From Paenibacillus donghaensis (GTDB lineage Bacteria > Bacillota > Bacilli > Paenibacillales > Paenibacillaceae), in NCBI RefSeq assembly GCF_002192415.1, contig NZ_CP021780.1, forward strand, positions 4,650,001 through 4,714,000: a stretch of 64,000 bases of DNA. The letters are read 5' to 3'. The position numbers and the translations under genes are program-made. Below are positions 10,177 through 19,272 of the stretch, in pieces. The notes below the pieces were generated by a model. The model did not search any database. It saw nothing but the letters and a program-made list of their open reading frames with translations, and had not been told where the DNA came from. Within the stretch, counting starts at the first letter, position 1, and every line of letters begins with the position of its first letter.

Positions 10177-11060
10177 CAGTATTCAATCCTTTCCGTACGC
10201 CGGGCAACCAGCAGCTGATACAGCGCTGTAACCACCAGGGTGAACACAAAGATCAGCACGGCGATCGTATTGCCATAGCCGTATTTGAAGTTGGTAATCG
10301 CATATTTAATCATATAGGTAGCCATAACCTCGGTTGAACCGGCCGGACCGCCTTTGGTCATAACAATGACAATATCCGCGGCCTTCATCGCCCCTGCTAT
10401 CGACAGCATGATTACCACAGAGATAATCGGCACAATGAGCGGCAGTGTAATGCGTGTGGCCCGCTGGATGCCCGTAGCGCCGTCGATGGCTGCAGCCTCA
10501 TCCAGTTCTCCCGGGATCGACAGAATCGCCGCCAGCACCATGACAATGTAGAATCCGGTCCATTGCCAGGCATTGGTAATCAGAATCGACAGCATCGCAA
10601 ATCGTTCATCCGACAGCCAGTAGACCGGCTCGATGCCCAGCAGTCCGATCAACTTGTTAAACAGCCCGATATTCGGCTCATAGATGAACCCCCACAGGAT
10701 GCCGATGACTGCAGTAGACATAATGGAGGGCATAAACACCGCAGTCTTGTAGAGCCCCTTCAGCTTTTTGACATTAGAGATCAGCAGGGAGAACAGCACA
10801 ATCAACGGCACCTGTACAAATACGCTAAAAAGAATAAACCAGCCGTTGTTCTTCACTGAAACCCAGAAACGCTCATCTGTTAGCGCTTTGCTGAAATTGC
10901 GGACTCCGGCGTATTTTACTGTGTCAGATACTCCATTCCAGCTGGTGAAGCTGTAATAGATGGAGCTGAAGATCGGATAAATGAAGAACATGAGGAACAG
11001 CACCAGTCCGGGAAATACAAACAGGGTGAACACAAAGGGATTTTTTAAGGCTTTATTCAT
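10176..11060 (-). CDS. Carbohydrate ABC transporter permease, MalF type
   Basis: A 294-residue membrane subunit with an N-terminal hydrophobic helix (VFTLFVFPGLVLFLMFFIYP) and five more helices. The EAA loop DEAAAIDGATGIQRATRITLPLIVP lies at about residues 190-215. It pairs with the MalG-type subunit to form the translocation channel for the sugar delivered by the upstream lipoprotein. Confidence 0.93.
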   Translation of the reverse strand: MNKALKNPFVFTLFVFPGLVLFLMFFIYPIFSSIYYSFTSWNGVSDTVKYAGVRNFSKALTDERFWVSVKNNGWFILFSVFVQVPLIVLFSLLISNVKKLKGLYKTAVFMPSIMSTAVIGILWGFIYEPNIGLFNKLIGLLGIEPVYWLSDERFAMLSILITNAWQWTGFYIVMVLAAILSIPGELDEAAAIDGATGIQRATRITLPLIVPIISVVIMLSIAGAMKAADIVIVMTKGGPAGSTEVMATYMIKYAITNFKYGYGNTIAVLIFVFTLVVTALYQLLVARRTERIEY

Positions 11061-11157
11061 AGCTACCTCCGGTGGCTTTGGCTTCAGGGAGACGAAGGAT
11101 AATGGTAAAAATGTACCCTGGAACCGCTACCCAAGGTACATTTCCGTTGACCGATCC

Positions 11158-12564
11158 TTATTCCACAGCTGCGTTTGCTTCTTCTTGTACCTGTTGCAGA
11201 GCTTCGCTCATCTTCTCGGGAGTCGTCTGGCCGCCGATCAGCTTCTGAATCTGAATATTACTGATTTCGGTCGTAACATCCGCCTGCACCAGCGAGTCGA
11301 AGGCCGGGAAAGAGGATTGGGAGCTATTCAGCACCGCTACAATCTCGCTCATCAGATCATCCGTAATATTCTCATTCAGCACATTCTGATCGATCTTCAT
11401 CGCAGGCAGCACACCGTCCTCAACCAGTCCGCGCAGTTGCATCTCCTCGTTGTACATATTTTTGATAAAAGAGGTCACGGCTGCCAGCTGACGTGGATCT
11501 TCACCTGCCGAAGCAGAGAAGCCATAACCATTGTTCACATCACGCATCAAGGCCGTTTGATCACCCACTCCGCCTTCGACAGCCGGAATATTGAAGAACC
11601 CTACCTTGCCGATCAAACCTTCACCGGATTGCCCCGCCTTGAATACAGAGGACTTCCAGGTGCCGTCATACATCAGGATGGCTTCGCCGCTCGTAAACTG
11701 GGTAGTATATTCGGCGTATTCGAAACCAAGCTCGCCTTTTTTGAAATAGCCCTTATCAATCCATTCCTTGTATTTGGCGAATCCCTTAATCATCTCCGGA
11801 TCATTCCATTTCGCTTCCCCGGTAGCGAACTTGGCTGTGACTTCAGGACCAGCGTAACGGGACCAGAGGTGATTCGCCAGCATCAGCGGCACCCAGCCGG
11901 CCTTGGAAGCACCTGCCAGCGGCACCTTGCCGTCTGCTTTAATATCCGCCAGCTGCTGTTCCAGCTCTGCGAAGGTAGTCGGAGCCACCCAGCCTTTGCC
12001 GGTGTAATATTCCTTGTTATAGAAGAACCCTTCACCGGAGCCGCCGATCGGCAGGCCGTAGATTTTACCTTCATAAGTAAACGGATCGAGGTTCGAGAAT
12101 TTATCCTTGATGCCCAGTTCTTCCAGAATCGGAGTCAGATCCAGCAGTTTGCTCTCCTTGGCATAGATTTTGGAATCCGGACTGCCGAACAGGTCGAAGA
12201 TTTCCGGAGGGTTGCCGGCAGCCATCTCCCCGCGCAGCTTCTCTTTGCGGTTGACATCAGAATCGACCCCATCCAGCTTAAAGGTTAACCCAGGCACTTC
12301 CGTCTGCACTTTGCCCACCACATCTTCGAGGATTGCCAGACGTTTCTGCTTATCAGCACCTACCTGCGTGTGACGGATGGTCATCTCGAAAGGTTCGCTG
12401 CTAACGGGGTCCTCGGTACTCACTGCATTGGTGGCTGCCGCTGTGTCTGTTGCCGGCGGACTGGCTTCCTGATTGTTTGCTGCATTGTTGTTTCCTCCGC
12501 AACCCGCCAACAGCGATGAACTAACAACCATCAGGGACAATAACAGGGTTAAACTTTTTTTCAT
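11158..12564 (-). CDS. Sugar ABC transporter substrate-binding lipoprotein
   Basis: A 468-residue extracellular solute-binding protein family 1. The lipoprotein signal ends in LLAGC with the lipidated Cys at residue 22, then an Asn/Ala/Thr-rich tether (about 24-55). The mature part has the family landmarks NPPEIFDLFGSPD, KIYGLPIGGSGEGFFYNKEYY and GEAILMYDGTWKSS. It is the first gene of the cluster and would deliver a mono- or oligosaccharide to the two downstream permeases. The start has GGGAGGGTC upstream. Confidence 0.94.
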   Translation of the reverse strand: MKKSLTLLLSLMVVSSSLLAGCGGNNNAANNQEASPPATDTAAATNAVSTEDPVSSEPFEMTIRHTQVGADKQKRLAILEDVVGKVQTEVPGLTFKLDGVDSDVNRKEKLRGEMAAGNPPEIFDLFGSPDSKIYAKESKLLDLTPILEELGIKDKFSNLDPFTYEGKIYGLPIGGSGEGFFYNKEYYTGKGWVAPTTFAELEQQLADIKADGKVPLAGASKAGWVPLMLANHLWSRYAGPEVTAKFATGEAKWNDPEMIKGFAKYKEWIDKGYFKKGELGFEYAEYTTQFTSGEAILMYDGTWKSSVFKAGQSGEGLIGKVGFFNIPAVEGGVGDQTALMRDVNNGYGFSASAGEDPRQLAAVTSFIKNMYNEEMQLRGLVEDGVLPAMKIDQNVLNENITDDLMSEIVAVLNSSQSSFPAFDSLVQADVTTEISNIQIQKLIGGQTTPEKMSEALQQVQEEANAAVE

Positions 12565-12606
12565 TGGTAATGACCCTCCCTATTTCTGATTTCCTTTACA
12601 CTTCTT

Positions 12607-12635
12607 ATTATAGGAAACCACATTTGTTATCGTAA
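12607..12635 (-). promoter_or_regulatory. Putative sigma-A promoter of the first sugar-ABC cluster
   Basis: On the minus strand a perfect -10 TATAAT (12607-12612) is 17 bp from a weak -35 TTACGA (12630-12635). It lies about 45 bp before the binding-protein start codon. The weak -35 fits a promoter that needs an activator such as the cluster's AraC-type regulator. Confidence 0.55.
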
Positions 12636-12639
12636 GGTT

Positions 12640-12845
12640 AAGATTCATCCACAATAGGGATAAAATCGTCTTATGTAAGCGAATTCAGTAGCATTATCTA
12701 CCTCAGCAAGATATATTAACTAACATATTTATTCATAGACATCCTCTAATTACTAATAATACGCTAAAAATATTCTTCATTTACTTTAATCATCCGTTCG
12801 ATAGGTCAGTATTTATAACATTCATTCACCATCCACCAATACAAC
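12640..12845. other. A/T-rich intergenic region, nothing recognised
   Basis: About 200 bp upstream of the sugar cluster promoter and downstream of the pflA terminator. I see no gene, RNA or clear operator. It would have to contain any binding site for the AraC-type regulator. Confidence 0.5.
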
Positions 12846-12878
12846 AAAAAAGCCACCCGCATGCGGATGGCCTGTACT
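12846..12878 (-). terminator. Terminator of pflA
   Basis: On the minus strand GGCCATCCGCATGCGGGTGGCTTTTTTGTTG: a short GC stem followed by six T, about 20 bp after the pflA stop codon. Confidence 0.85.
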
Positions 12879-12893
12879 TCAATAAATGATAAA

Positions 12894-13631
12894 TTATACG
12901 AGTGCAGTCTGTTGACGGCCTTCTTCAATCAGCCGGTAAGCACGCTGAACCTCTTCTTCGGATGGCGATGGAACACCTTCCAGTTCATAAGGTTTGCCCA
13001 TTACTTCCCATTTGTAAATCCCCATCTGGTGATAAGGCAGGATTTCAAATTTCTCAACACCGTTCAAGGTGCCGATGAAACGACCGAGATTGAGCAGATC
13101 CTCTTCACCGTTATGAATGCCGGGAACATACACGTGGCGGATCCACATCTTGCGGTTGTGATCTGACAACCAGCGCGCCAGCTTCAAAGTGCGGTCATTG
13201 GATTTGCCAGTAAGCTTGATATGTGCCTCATTATCAATATGCTTCAGGTCCAGCATAACCAGGTCCGTTACATCCAACAGATCATTGATCTTATCGCCTT
13301 CATTATAACCGTTGGTGTCCAGGGTCGTATGCAGATTCCAACGTTTCTTCACTTCTGTGAACAGCTGCTTCACGAAATGTGCCTGCAGCGTCGGCTCTCC
13401 ACCTGATACCGTTAGTCCGCCTCCGGAGCTGCGGTAATAGTGCAAATAAGGTTTGATCTCTGCGAGAACTTCCTCCAGGCTCATTTCTTTGCCTTCATTA
13501 AGCTCCCAGGTATCCGGATTGTGGCAATATTGACATTTGAGCAGGCAACCCTGCATGAACAATACAAAGCGAATACCAGGCCCGTCAACGGTTCCAAAGG
13601 TCTCCAAGGAGTGTATGCGTCCATTAGCCAT
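12894..13631 (-). CDS. pflA: Pyruvate formate-lyase activating enzyme
   Basis: A 245-residue radical SAM enzyme that installs the glycyl radical on PflB under anaerobic conditions, using S-adenosylmethionine and a 4Fe-4S cluster. The cluster-binding motif is CLLKCQYC (C-x3-C-x2-C, residues about 30-37), preceded by ETFGTVDGPGIRFVLFMQG, which is diagnostic of the PflA group. The SAM-binding GGE is at SGGGLTVSGGEPTLQ. It lies downstream of pflB on the same strand with a hairpin in the 200-bp gap, so it may be partly uncoupled from pflB. Confidence 0.96.
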   Translation of the reverse strand: MANGRIHSLETFGTVDGPGIRFVLFMQGCLLKCQYCHNPDTWELNEGKEMSLEEVLAEIKPYLHYYRSSGGGLTVSGGEPTLQAHFVKQLFTEVKKRWNLHTTLDTNGYNEGDKINDLLDVTDLVMLDLKHIDNEAHIKLTGKSNDRTLKLARWLSDHNRKMWIRHVYVPGIHNGEEDLLNLGRFIGTLNGVEKFEILPYHQMGIYKWEVMGKPYELEGVPSPSEEEVQRAYRLIEEGRQQTALV

Positions 13632-13761
13632 CTGATATCATCCTCTCTCCACGACTGACTAAAGCCCTCGCTTCATTAAAAGCTGCCTGTATCAGGAACA
13701 GTCGTTCTGCAGAATCGCGGGGCTTTAAACTTAAAATTTAAAGTATTCTTTAACAAGATAG

Positions 13762-13786
13762 TACCGCCCTTGAGACAAGGGCGGTA
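13762..13786 (-). terminator. Hairpin between pflB and pflA
   Basis: A perfect 10-bp stem (TACCGCCCTT / AAGGGCGGTA) without a strong T tract. It is more likely a processing or attenuating hairpin that lowers pflA relative to pflB than a full terminator. Confidence 0.6.
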
Positions 13787-13838
13787 TCTCCTTGCAGTAT
13801 TTCACTGTATATCTAACTCAAGGTGACAAGTAATGAAA

Positions 13839-16100
13839 TTACATTGCACCATGGAAGGTACGGGTAATGACGTCCATTTGTTGTTCACGGGTCAGCTTGA
13901 TGAAGTTAACAGCATAGCCGGATACGCGGATAGTCAATTGTGGGTAGTTCTCTGGGTGCTCCATAGCATCCATCAATTGTTCGCGGGCAAATACGTTAAC
14001 ATTCAGGTGATGACCTTTGCTGTTGAAATATCCATCCAGCATCGATACCAGGTTGGATTTACGTCCTTCTTCTTCTTTGCCCAGTGCTTTAGGCACGATG
14101 GAGAAGGTGTTGGAGATTCCATCCAAGCTGTCTTCGTACGGCAATTTGGCTACAGAGCTCAGGGAAGCCAAAGCACCTTTCTTGTCACGACCATGCATTG
14201 GGTTCGCACCAGGTGCGAATGGTTCGCCCTTCTTGCGTCCATCAGGTGTAGTACCTGTTTTCTTACCGTATACTACGTTAGAAGTGATTGTCAATACAGA
14301 CTGTGTTGGCAGAGCATCACGGTAAGCATGGTTCTTGCGGATCTTGGTCATGAAGGATTCAACCAGATCTACTGCAATATCATCAACAGCGTCGTCATTG
14401 TTACCGTAGCAAGGGAATTCACCTTCGATTTCGAAATCAATTGCGATACCTTGTTCGTTGCGGATCGGTTTAACCTTAGCGTATTTAATGGCACTCAGGG
14501 AGTCGGTTGCTACCGACAGACCAGCGATACCACAAGCCATGGTGCGCAGGATATCACGGTCATGCAGAGCCATTTCGATACGTTCGTAAGAATATTTGTC
14601 ATGCATATAGTGGATCACGTTCAAGGTGTTCATGTACAGCTTAGCAAGCCAATCCATCATTGGATTGAAACGTTGCATAACTTCATCGTAATCCAGGTAT
14701 TCGGAAGTAATGCGTGGCAGTTCAGGTCCTACCTGTACGCCGGACTTCTCATCCACACCACCATTGATTGCATACAGCAATGCTTTGGCCAGGTTGGCGC
14801 GAGCTCCGAAGAACTGCATTTGTTTACCGATACGCATAGCGGATACGCAGCAAGCAATACCGTAATCGTCGCCGTAGATTGGACGCATCAGATCATCGTT
14901 CTCATATTGAATGGCACTGGTTTCGATCGAAACCTTGGCACAGAATTTCTTGAAGCCTTCTGGCAATTTCTCGGACCACAGAACTGTCAGGTTCGGTTCT
15001 GGTGCAGGTCCCAGGTTGTACAGAGTGTGCAGGAAGCGGAAGCTGTTCTTGGTTACACGTGTTTCGCCATTAACGGACATCCCACCGATGGATTCTGTAA
15101 CCCAAGTTGGGTCTCCACTGAACAGATCATTGTAATCAGGTGTGCGCAGGAATTTAACAATACGCAGCTTCATAACGAAATGGTCAACCATTTCCTGAGC
15201 TTGCTCTTCAGTCAATGTGCCTTCTGCAACGTCACGTTCTACATAGATATCAAGGAAGGAAGATACGCGTCCAAGGGACATGGCCGCACCATTCTGTTCT
15301 TTGATCGCTGCAAGGTAACCGAAGTATACCCATTGGAAAGCTTCTTTAGCTGTGTTGGCTGGTTTGGAAATATCAAAACCATGCATTTCAGCCATTTTCT
15401 TCAGTTCGCTCAGTGCGCGAATCTGCTCGGAAACTTCTTCACGAAGACGGATAACCGGTTCATTCATCGAATCCACTTCAAGATTCTTCAGATCCTGTTT
15501 CTTTTCTTTGATCAGGAAATCAATTCCGTACAGAGCCACACGACGGTAGTCGCCGATAATACGGCCACGGCCGTAAGCATCAGGAAGACCTGTGATGATA
15601 CCCGCTCTGCGGGCTGCTCTCATATCATCGGTATATGCATCAAATACGCCTTGGTTATGCGTTTTGCGAATGTTCGTGAACAGATCAACAATTTCCTGCG
15701 GAAGCTCGAAGCCATAAGCTTTACAAGCATCGATCATCATTTTGATGCCGCCGAAAGGCTGAATGGAACGTTTGAAAGGCGCATCAGTTTGAACACCTAC
15801 AATTTGTTCCTTGTCTTTATCAATATAACCTGGTTGGTGGGAAGTAATAGTGGATACAGTATTAACATCCACATCAAGCACACCGCCGTTGGCAATTTCT
15901 TGCTTGGTCATTTCAGATACGATTTTCCAGAGTTCCTTGGTATTCTCAGTAGCTCCGGCCAGGAAATCCTCTTTGCCCAGGTAAGGCAAAATGTTCTTTT
16001 CGATAAAATCATTTACGTTTACTTTTCTTGCCCATTTACCTTTATTGAATCCGCGCCATCCCGACTTAACCTCTTGTACATCTTTTTCAATCACCGACAT
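13839..16100 (-). CDS. pflB: Formate C-acetyltransferase (pyruvate formate-lyase)
   Basis: Glycyl-radical enzyme converting pyruvate and CoA to acetyl-CoA and formate in anaerobic fermentation. The 753-residue length is normal for the family. The catalytic cysteine pair is in GIACCVSAM (near residue 411), and the glycyl-radical site is RVSGYAVNF close to the C-terminus. The start ATG follows GGAGGGAT. Codon use is strongly biased towards frequent codons, consistent with high expression. It sits between adhE and pflA, all on the minus strand, and Fnr/Rex-like palindromes lie in the 260 bp upstream. Confidence 0.97.
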   Translation of the reverse strand: MSVIEKDVQEVKSGWRGFNKGKWARKVNVNDFIEKNILPYLGKEDFLAGATENTKELWKIVSEMTKQEIANGGVLDVDVNTVSTITSHQPGYIDKDKEQIVGVQTDAPFKRSIQPFGGIKMMIDACKAYGFELPQEIVDLFTNIRKTHNQGVFDAYTDDMRAARRAGIITGLPDAYGRGRIIGDYRRVALYGIDFLIKEKKQDLKNLEVDSMNEPVIRLREEVSEQIRALSELKKMAEMHGFDISKPANTAKEAFQWVYFGYLAAIKEQNGAAMSLGRVSSFLDIYVERDVAEGTLTEEQAQEMVDHFVMKLRIVKFLRTPDYNDLFSGDPTWVTESIGGMSVNGETRVTKNSFRFLHTLYNLGPAPEPNLTVLWSEKLPEGFKKFCAKVSIETSAIQYENDDLMRPIYGDDYGIACCVSAMRIGKQMQFFGARANLAKALLYAINGGVDEKSGVQVGPELPRITSEYLDYDEVMQRFNPMMDWLAKLYMNTLNVIHYMHDKYSYERIEMALHDRDILRTMACGIAGLSVATDSLSAIKYAKVKPIRNEQGIAIDFEIEGEFPCYGNNDDAVDDIAVDLVESFMTKIRKNHAYRDALPTQSVLTITSNVVYGKKTGTTPDGRKKGEPFAPGANPMHGRDKKGALASLSSVAKLPYEDSLDGISNTFSIVPKALGKEEEGRKSNLVSMLDGYFNSKGHHLNVNVFAREQLMDAMEHPENYPQLTIRVSGYAVNFIKLTREQQMDVITRTFHGAM

Positions 16101-16195
16101 TGCTAAATCCCTCCATTTATATTTATATTTTTGTAGAGATCGCGGGCTTGAAGGTTAATCCCGTGTCTCGCGTGATCCCTCTGAAAATGAAATGG

Positions 16196-16213
16196 TTGTA
16201 ATAAAATTCACAA
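16196..16213. promoter_or_regulatory. Rex-like / degenerate Fnr-like palindrome upstream of pflB
   Basis: TTGTAATAAAATTCACAA matches the known Rex operator pattern TTGTGAA-N4-TTCACAA at 16 of 18 positions by eye. It also fits WGTGA-N6-TCACA with one mismatch. It lies about 100 bp before the pflB start. Rex senses the NADH/NAD ratio and represses fermentation genes; no rex gene is in this window, so the assignment is inference. Confidence 0.45.
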
Positions 16214-16271
16214 TCACTATTCCATAACCGGGACCGTTGTCTATATATACATTTTAGTTTGTTTTCTGAAA

Positions 16272-16316
16272 AAAGACTGTGACAAATATCACCTTTTCGG
16301 TGATATTTGTCACTCT
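16272..16316 (-). terminator. adhE terminator hairpin that also contains two Fnr-like sites
   Basis: On the minus strand a perfect 15-bp stem (GTGACAAATATCACC / GGTGATATTTGTCAC, 5-base loop) is followed by AGTCTTTTTTC, a good terminator 45 bp after the adhE stop. Each arm also reads as WGTGA-N6-TCACC (16278-16293 and, on the other strand, 16299-16314), one mismatch from the Fnr-type consensus. It therefore may serve both as adhE terminator and as operator for the downstream pflB promoter (TATATA-like -10 near 16244-16249). Confidence 0.7.
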
Positions 16317-16358
16317 TGATGTGCTTGTAAGCCTCATTGTACTCTGCTTAACGGATAT

Positions 16359-18980
16359 TTAGTTTTCAAAGTTGCCATAGAACGCGTTGCGGTATACATC
16401 AGCCAGCTCAGTAACCAGCGGAAGCTTAGGATTGGCAGTGGTGCATTGGTCTTCAAACGCACGGTCAGCCAAGTAGTCTACGCGTGATTCGAAGTCCTTA
16501 GCGTCGAAGCCAAGCTCCTGGAACGACTCTTCGATGCCAAGCTTCTTGTTCATCTCACGGATAGCATTGATCAGGCTTGTTACGCCTTCTTCCGTTGTGC
16601 GGGCAGGCAACCCCAGAATGCGGGCGATTTCGGCATAACGCTCGTCAGCTACGAAATGCGAGTATTTCGGGAACGAAGCGAATTTCGTTGGTTTCTTCGC
16701 ATTGTAACGGATAACGTGCGGCAACAGGATCGCATTGGTACGGCCATGTGCGGTGTGATACTGTCCGCCCCATTTGTGCGCCAAGCTGTGGTTAATTCCC
16801 AAGAAGGCGTTGGCAAATGCCATACCGGCCAGTGTCGATGCATTATGCATTTTCTCACGGGCAAGCTTGTCGGCTTGCAATGCGGATTTCTCAAGATATT
16901 GGAACACCAGTTGAATCGCTTTGATGGCCAGACCATCAGTGTAATCACTTGCCATTACAGATACATAAGCTTCGATAGCATGAGTCAATACGTCCATGCC
17001 TGTATCAGCTACAGCAGTCTTAGGCAGGCTGTATACAAATACTGGGTCAATAATGGCAACATCCGGTGTCAGCTCATAGTCAGCCAGCGGATATTTCACG
17101 TGGTTCTCACCGGTTTTGTCTGTGATAACCGCGAATGAGGTCACTTCCGAACCTGTACCCGAAGTTGTTGGAATCGCTACGAATTTCGCTTTGTTGCCCA
17201 GTTTAGGGAATTTGTATACCCGTTTGCGGATATCCATAAATTTCTGTTTCAGACCGTTAAAGTCAGCATCCGGGTGTTCATAGAACAACCACATTCCTTT
17301 GGCTGCGTCCATAGGGGAACCGCCACCCAGTGCGATGATGCAGTCCGGCTGGAATCTGTTCATCATAGCTGTACCTTTTTCGACTGTAGTAGTCGATGGA
17401 TCCGGTTCAACTTCCGAGAAGACCTCAATGGCTACCGGAGTTTGACGTTGACGCAGGTAATGTTCTACTCTTTCCACATATCCGAGCTTAACCATCACTG
17501 GGTCTGTGATAATAGCAACGCGTGTAATATCAGGCATTTTGGTCAGGTATTGGGTAGAATCCTTCTCGAAGTAAATCTTATCCGGCACTTTAAACCATTG
17601 CATATTCACGGTACGACGGTTCACCCTTTTCACATTGATCAAGTTAATGGCGGTAACGTTCTGCGATACCGAGTTGCGTCCATAAGATCCACAGCCCAGT
17701 GTCAGTGAAGGGATATTAGTGTTGTAAATATCGCCGATTGCGCCGTGCGTAGAAGGCGAGTTCACAAGAATACGTCCAGTCTGCAGACGGTTCGAGAATT
17801 TCATGATGACTTCTTCATTGTTGGAATGGATCGCCGAGCTGTGGCCCATGCCTCCGAATTCAACAACCTGAGCAGCGCGTTCGATGCCTTGGTCAGCATT
17901 CTTCACCTTGTAGCAAGCCAGAACCGGGCTCAGCTTCTCAGCCGACAGCGGATATTTGGTGCCTACGCCTTCCAGCTCGGCCACGAGAATCTTGGTGCCT
18001 GCAGGAACCTGAATACCGCACATTTCAGCGATCTTAGTAGCGGATTGTCCAACAATTGCCGGGTTGACCGCACATTTCTCAACGTTCATTGCACCGGAAG
18101 TCAATTTGGCGGCTTCTTCTTTATTAACGAAGTAACAGCCGTTGGCAATCATCTTCTTCTTCACTTGGTCAAAAATTGCTTCTTCTATAATAACGGCCTG
18201 CTCAGATGCGCAGATCATGCCGTGGTCGAACGATTTCGAAAGAATAAGGTCAGTAACCGCCTGGTCAATATCAGCGCTCTTCTCGATGAAGGCAGGAACG
18301 TTACCAGGACCTACGCCCAGTGCCGGTTTGCCGCAGCTGTAAGCCGCTTTAACCATTGCCGATCCGCCGGTTGCCAGGATCAAGGCCACATCCGGGTTGT
18401 TCATCAATGCGTTTGTTTTGTCCATGGTCGGCATTTCGATCCATTGGATGCAGTTCTCGGGAGCGCCTGCTGCCACAGCAGCGTCACGAAGAATTCTTGC
18501 TGCTTCCGAACTACAGTGTTGCGCCGAAGGGTGGAAACCGAATATAATTGGATTACGTGTCTTCGCAGAGATCAACGCTTTAAACATCGTGGTGGATGTT
18601 GGGTTGGTTACCGGAGTGATACCCATTACGATACCGACAGGCTCGGCAATCTTCTGGAAGCTTTCATAAACGTTGTCTTCAATCACGCCTACGGTCTTGT
18701 CATATTTGATTCCGTGCCAGATATATTCAGTGGAGAAGATGTTCTTGGTGATCTTATCCTCGTATACCCCGCGGCCCGTTTCTTCGACAGCCAGTTTCGC
18801 CAAATACATGTGTTTATCGAGTCCTGCTAATGCCATAGCATGAACGATTTTATCCACCTGTTCTTGGTCCAGCAACATAAACTCATCCAAAGCTTTCTTG
18901 GCTTTATCAACTACCGTTTGAATATATTCTTCAGCGGTAGGTTGTTTAACTTGGGCGGCGACTTCGTTCTTAACTGCCAT
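16359..18980 (-). CDS. adhE: Bifunctional acetaldehyde-CoA/alcohol dehydrogenase
   Basis: An 873-residue fusion that reduces acetyl-CoA to acetaldehyde and then to ethanol, reoxidising two NADH in fermentation. The N-terminal aldehyde dehydrogenase half (about 1-440) has the catalytic Cys in DHGMICASEQAVI. The C-terminal iron alcohol dehydrogenase half (about 450-873) has GGGSPMDAAKGMW for NAD binding and iron-ligand histidines in MDVLTHAIEAYVS and GINHSLAHKWGGQYHTAHGRTNA. It should form spirosomes like other AdhE proteins. The gene is upstream of pflB. Its promoter carries a perfect Fnr-type palindrome and a catabolite-response-like element. Confidence 0.97.
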   Translation of the reverse strand: MAVKNEVAAQVKQPTAEEYIQTVVDKAKKALDEFMLLDQEQVDKIVHAMALAGLDKHMYLAKLAVEETGRGVYEDKITKNIFSTEYIWHGIKYDKTVGVIEDNVYESFQKIAEPVGIVMGITPVTNPTSTTMFKALISAKTRNPIIFGFHPSAQHCSSEAARILRDAAVAAGAPENCIQWIEMPTMDKTNALMNNPDVALILATGGSAMVKAAYSCGKPALGVGPGNVPAFIEKSADIDQAVTDLILSKSFDHGMICASEQAVIIEEAIFDQVKKKMIANGCYFVNKEEAAKLTSGAMNVEKCAVNPAIVGQSATKIAEMCGIQVPAGTKILVAELEGVGTKYPLSAEKLSPVLACYKVKNADQGIERAAQVVEFGGMGHSSAIHSNNEEVIMKFSNRLQTGRILVNSPSTHGAIGDIYNTNIPSLTLGCGSYGRNSVSQNVTAINLINVKRVNRRTVNMQWFKVPDKIYFEKDSTQYLTKMPDITRVAIITDPVMVKLGYVERVEHYLRQRQTPVAIEVFSEVEPDPSTTTVEKGTAMMNRFQPDCIIALGGGSPMDAAKGMWLFYEHPDADFNGLKQKFMDIRKRVYKFPKLGNKAKFVAIPTTSGTGSEVTSFAVITDKTGENHVKYPLADYELTPDVAIIDPVFVYSLPKTAVADTGMDVLTHAIEAYVSVMASDYTDGLAIKAIQLVFQYLEKSALQADKLAREKMHNASTLAGMAFANAFLGINHSLAHKWGGQYHTAHGRTNAILLPHVIRYNAKKPTKFASFPKYSHFVADERYAEIARILGLPARTTEEGVTSLINAIREMNKKLGIEESFQELGFDAKDFESRVDYLADRAFEDQCTTANPKLPLVTELADVYRNAFYGNFEN

Positions 18981-19028
18981 CTCCCTCGTCCTCCTGTCAA
19001 TTTTTAGGTTGTTTTTCTCTACACATTT

Positions 19029-19073
19029 ATCTTAACACATCTTTTCTAATATGCATAGTGAAATCTTTCACAT
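19029..19073 (-). promoter_or_regulatory. adhE promoter with Fnr-type (or Rex-type) palindrome
   Basis: AGTGAAATCTTTCACA (19057-19072) fits the Fnr consensus WGTGA-N6-TCACA exactly. Its centre is 33 bp upstream of the centre of a -10-like TAAGAT (19029-19034), which puts the box near -42, the classic activator position. The same core GTGAA-N4-TTCAC also fits Rex operators. Which protein acts here cannot be decided from sequence. Confidence 0.65.
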
Positions 19074-19099
19074 ACTTTAAATATTTTTTTGATTTGTTT

Positions 19100-19113
19100 T
19101 CAAAGCGCTTTCA
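19100..19113. promoter_or_regulatory. cre-like site upstream of adhE
   Basis: TCAAAGCGCTTTCA matches the catabolite-response element pattern TGWAANCGNTWWCA at all but one position. It lies about 130 bp before the adhE start and 35 bp beyond the Fnr/Rex palindrome. CcpA control of adhE would be consistent with fermentation on preferred sugars. Confidence 0.5.
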
Positions 19114-19184
19114 TTCGATCAAATTTCGGTTTATTTTACATTTATTATTTAAATTTAAGCGGCGTTGATTTTCCTCACAAACAA

Positions 19185-19233
19185 TAAGGAGGTGTCCCAG
19201 GCAGCCTTTTATGGCTTGCGGGACACCCCCTTA
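19185..19233 (-). terminator. Terminator downstream of the second sugar-binding lipoprotein
   Basis: Long stem TAAGGGGGTGTCCC / GGGACACCTCCTTA around an inner GCAAGCC-GGCTGC pairing, about 40 bp after the gene's stop codon on the minus strand. The T tract is interrupted (TTATTGTTTG). Confidence 0.75.
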
Positions 19234-19272
19234 GGGTTGAAGCAATTCAATTTCCCAAAGTTTCACAAGGAA

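Noticed and set aside
13833..16106. 757-codon open frame on the plus strand opposite pflB
   Set aside because: It mirrors pflB codon for codon in the antisense frame, has no ribosome binding site or domain, and reflects the biased codon use of a highly expressed gene.
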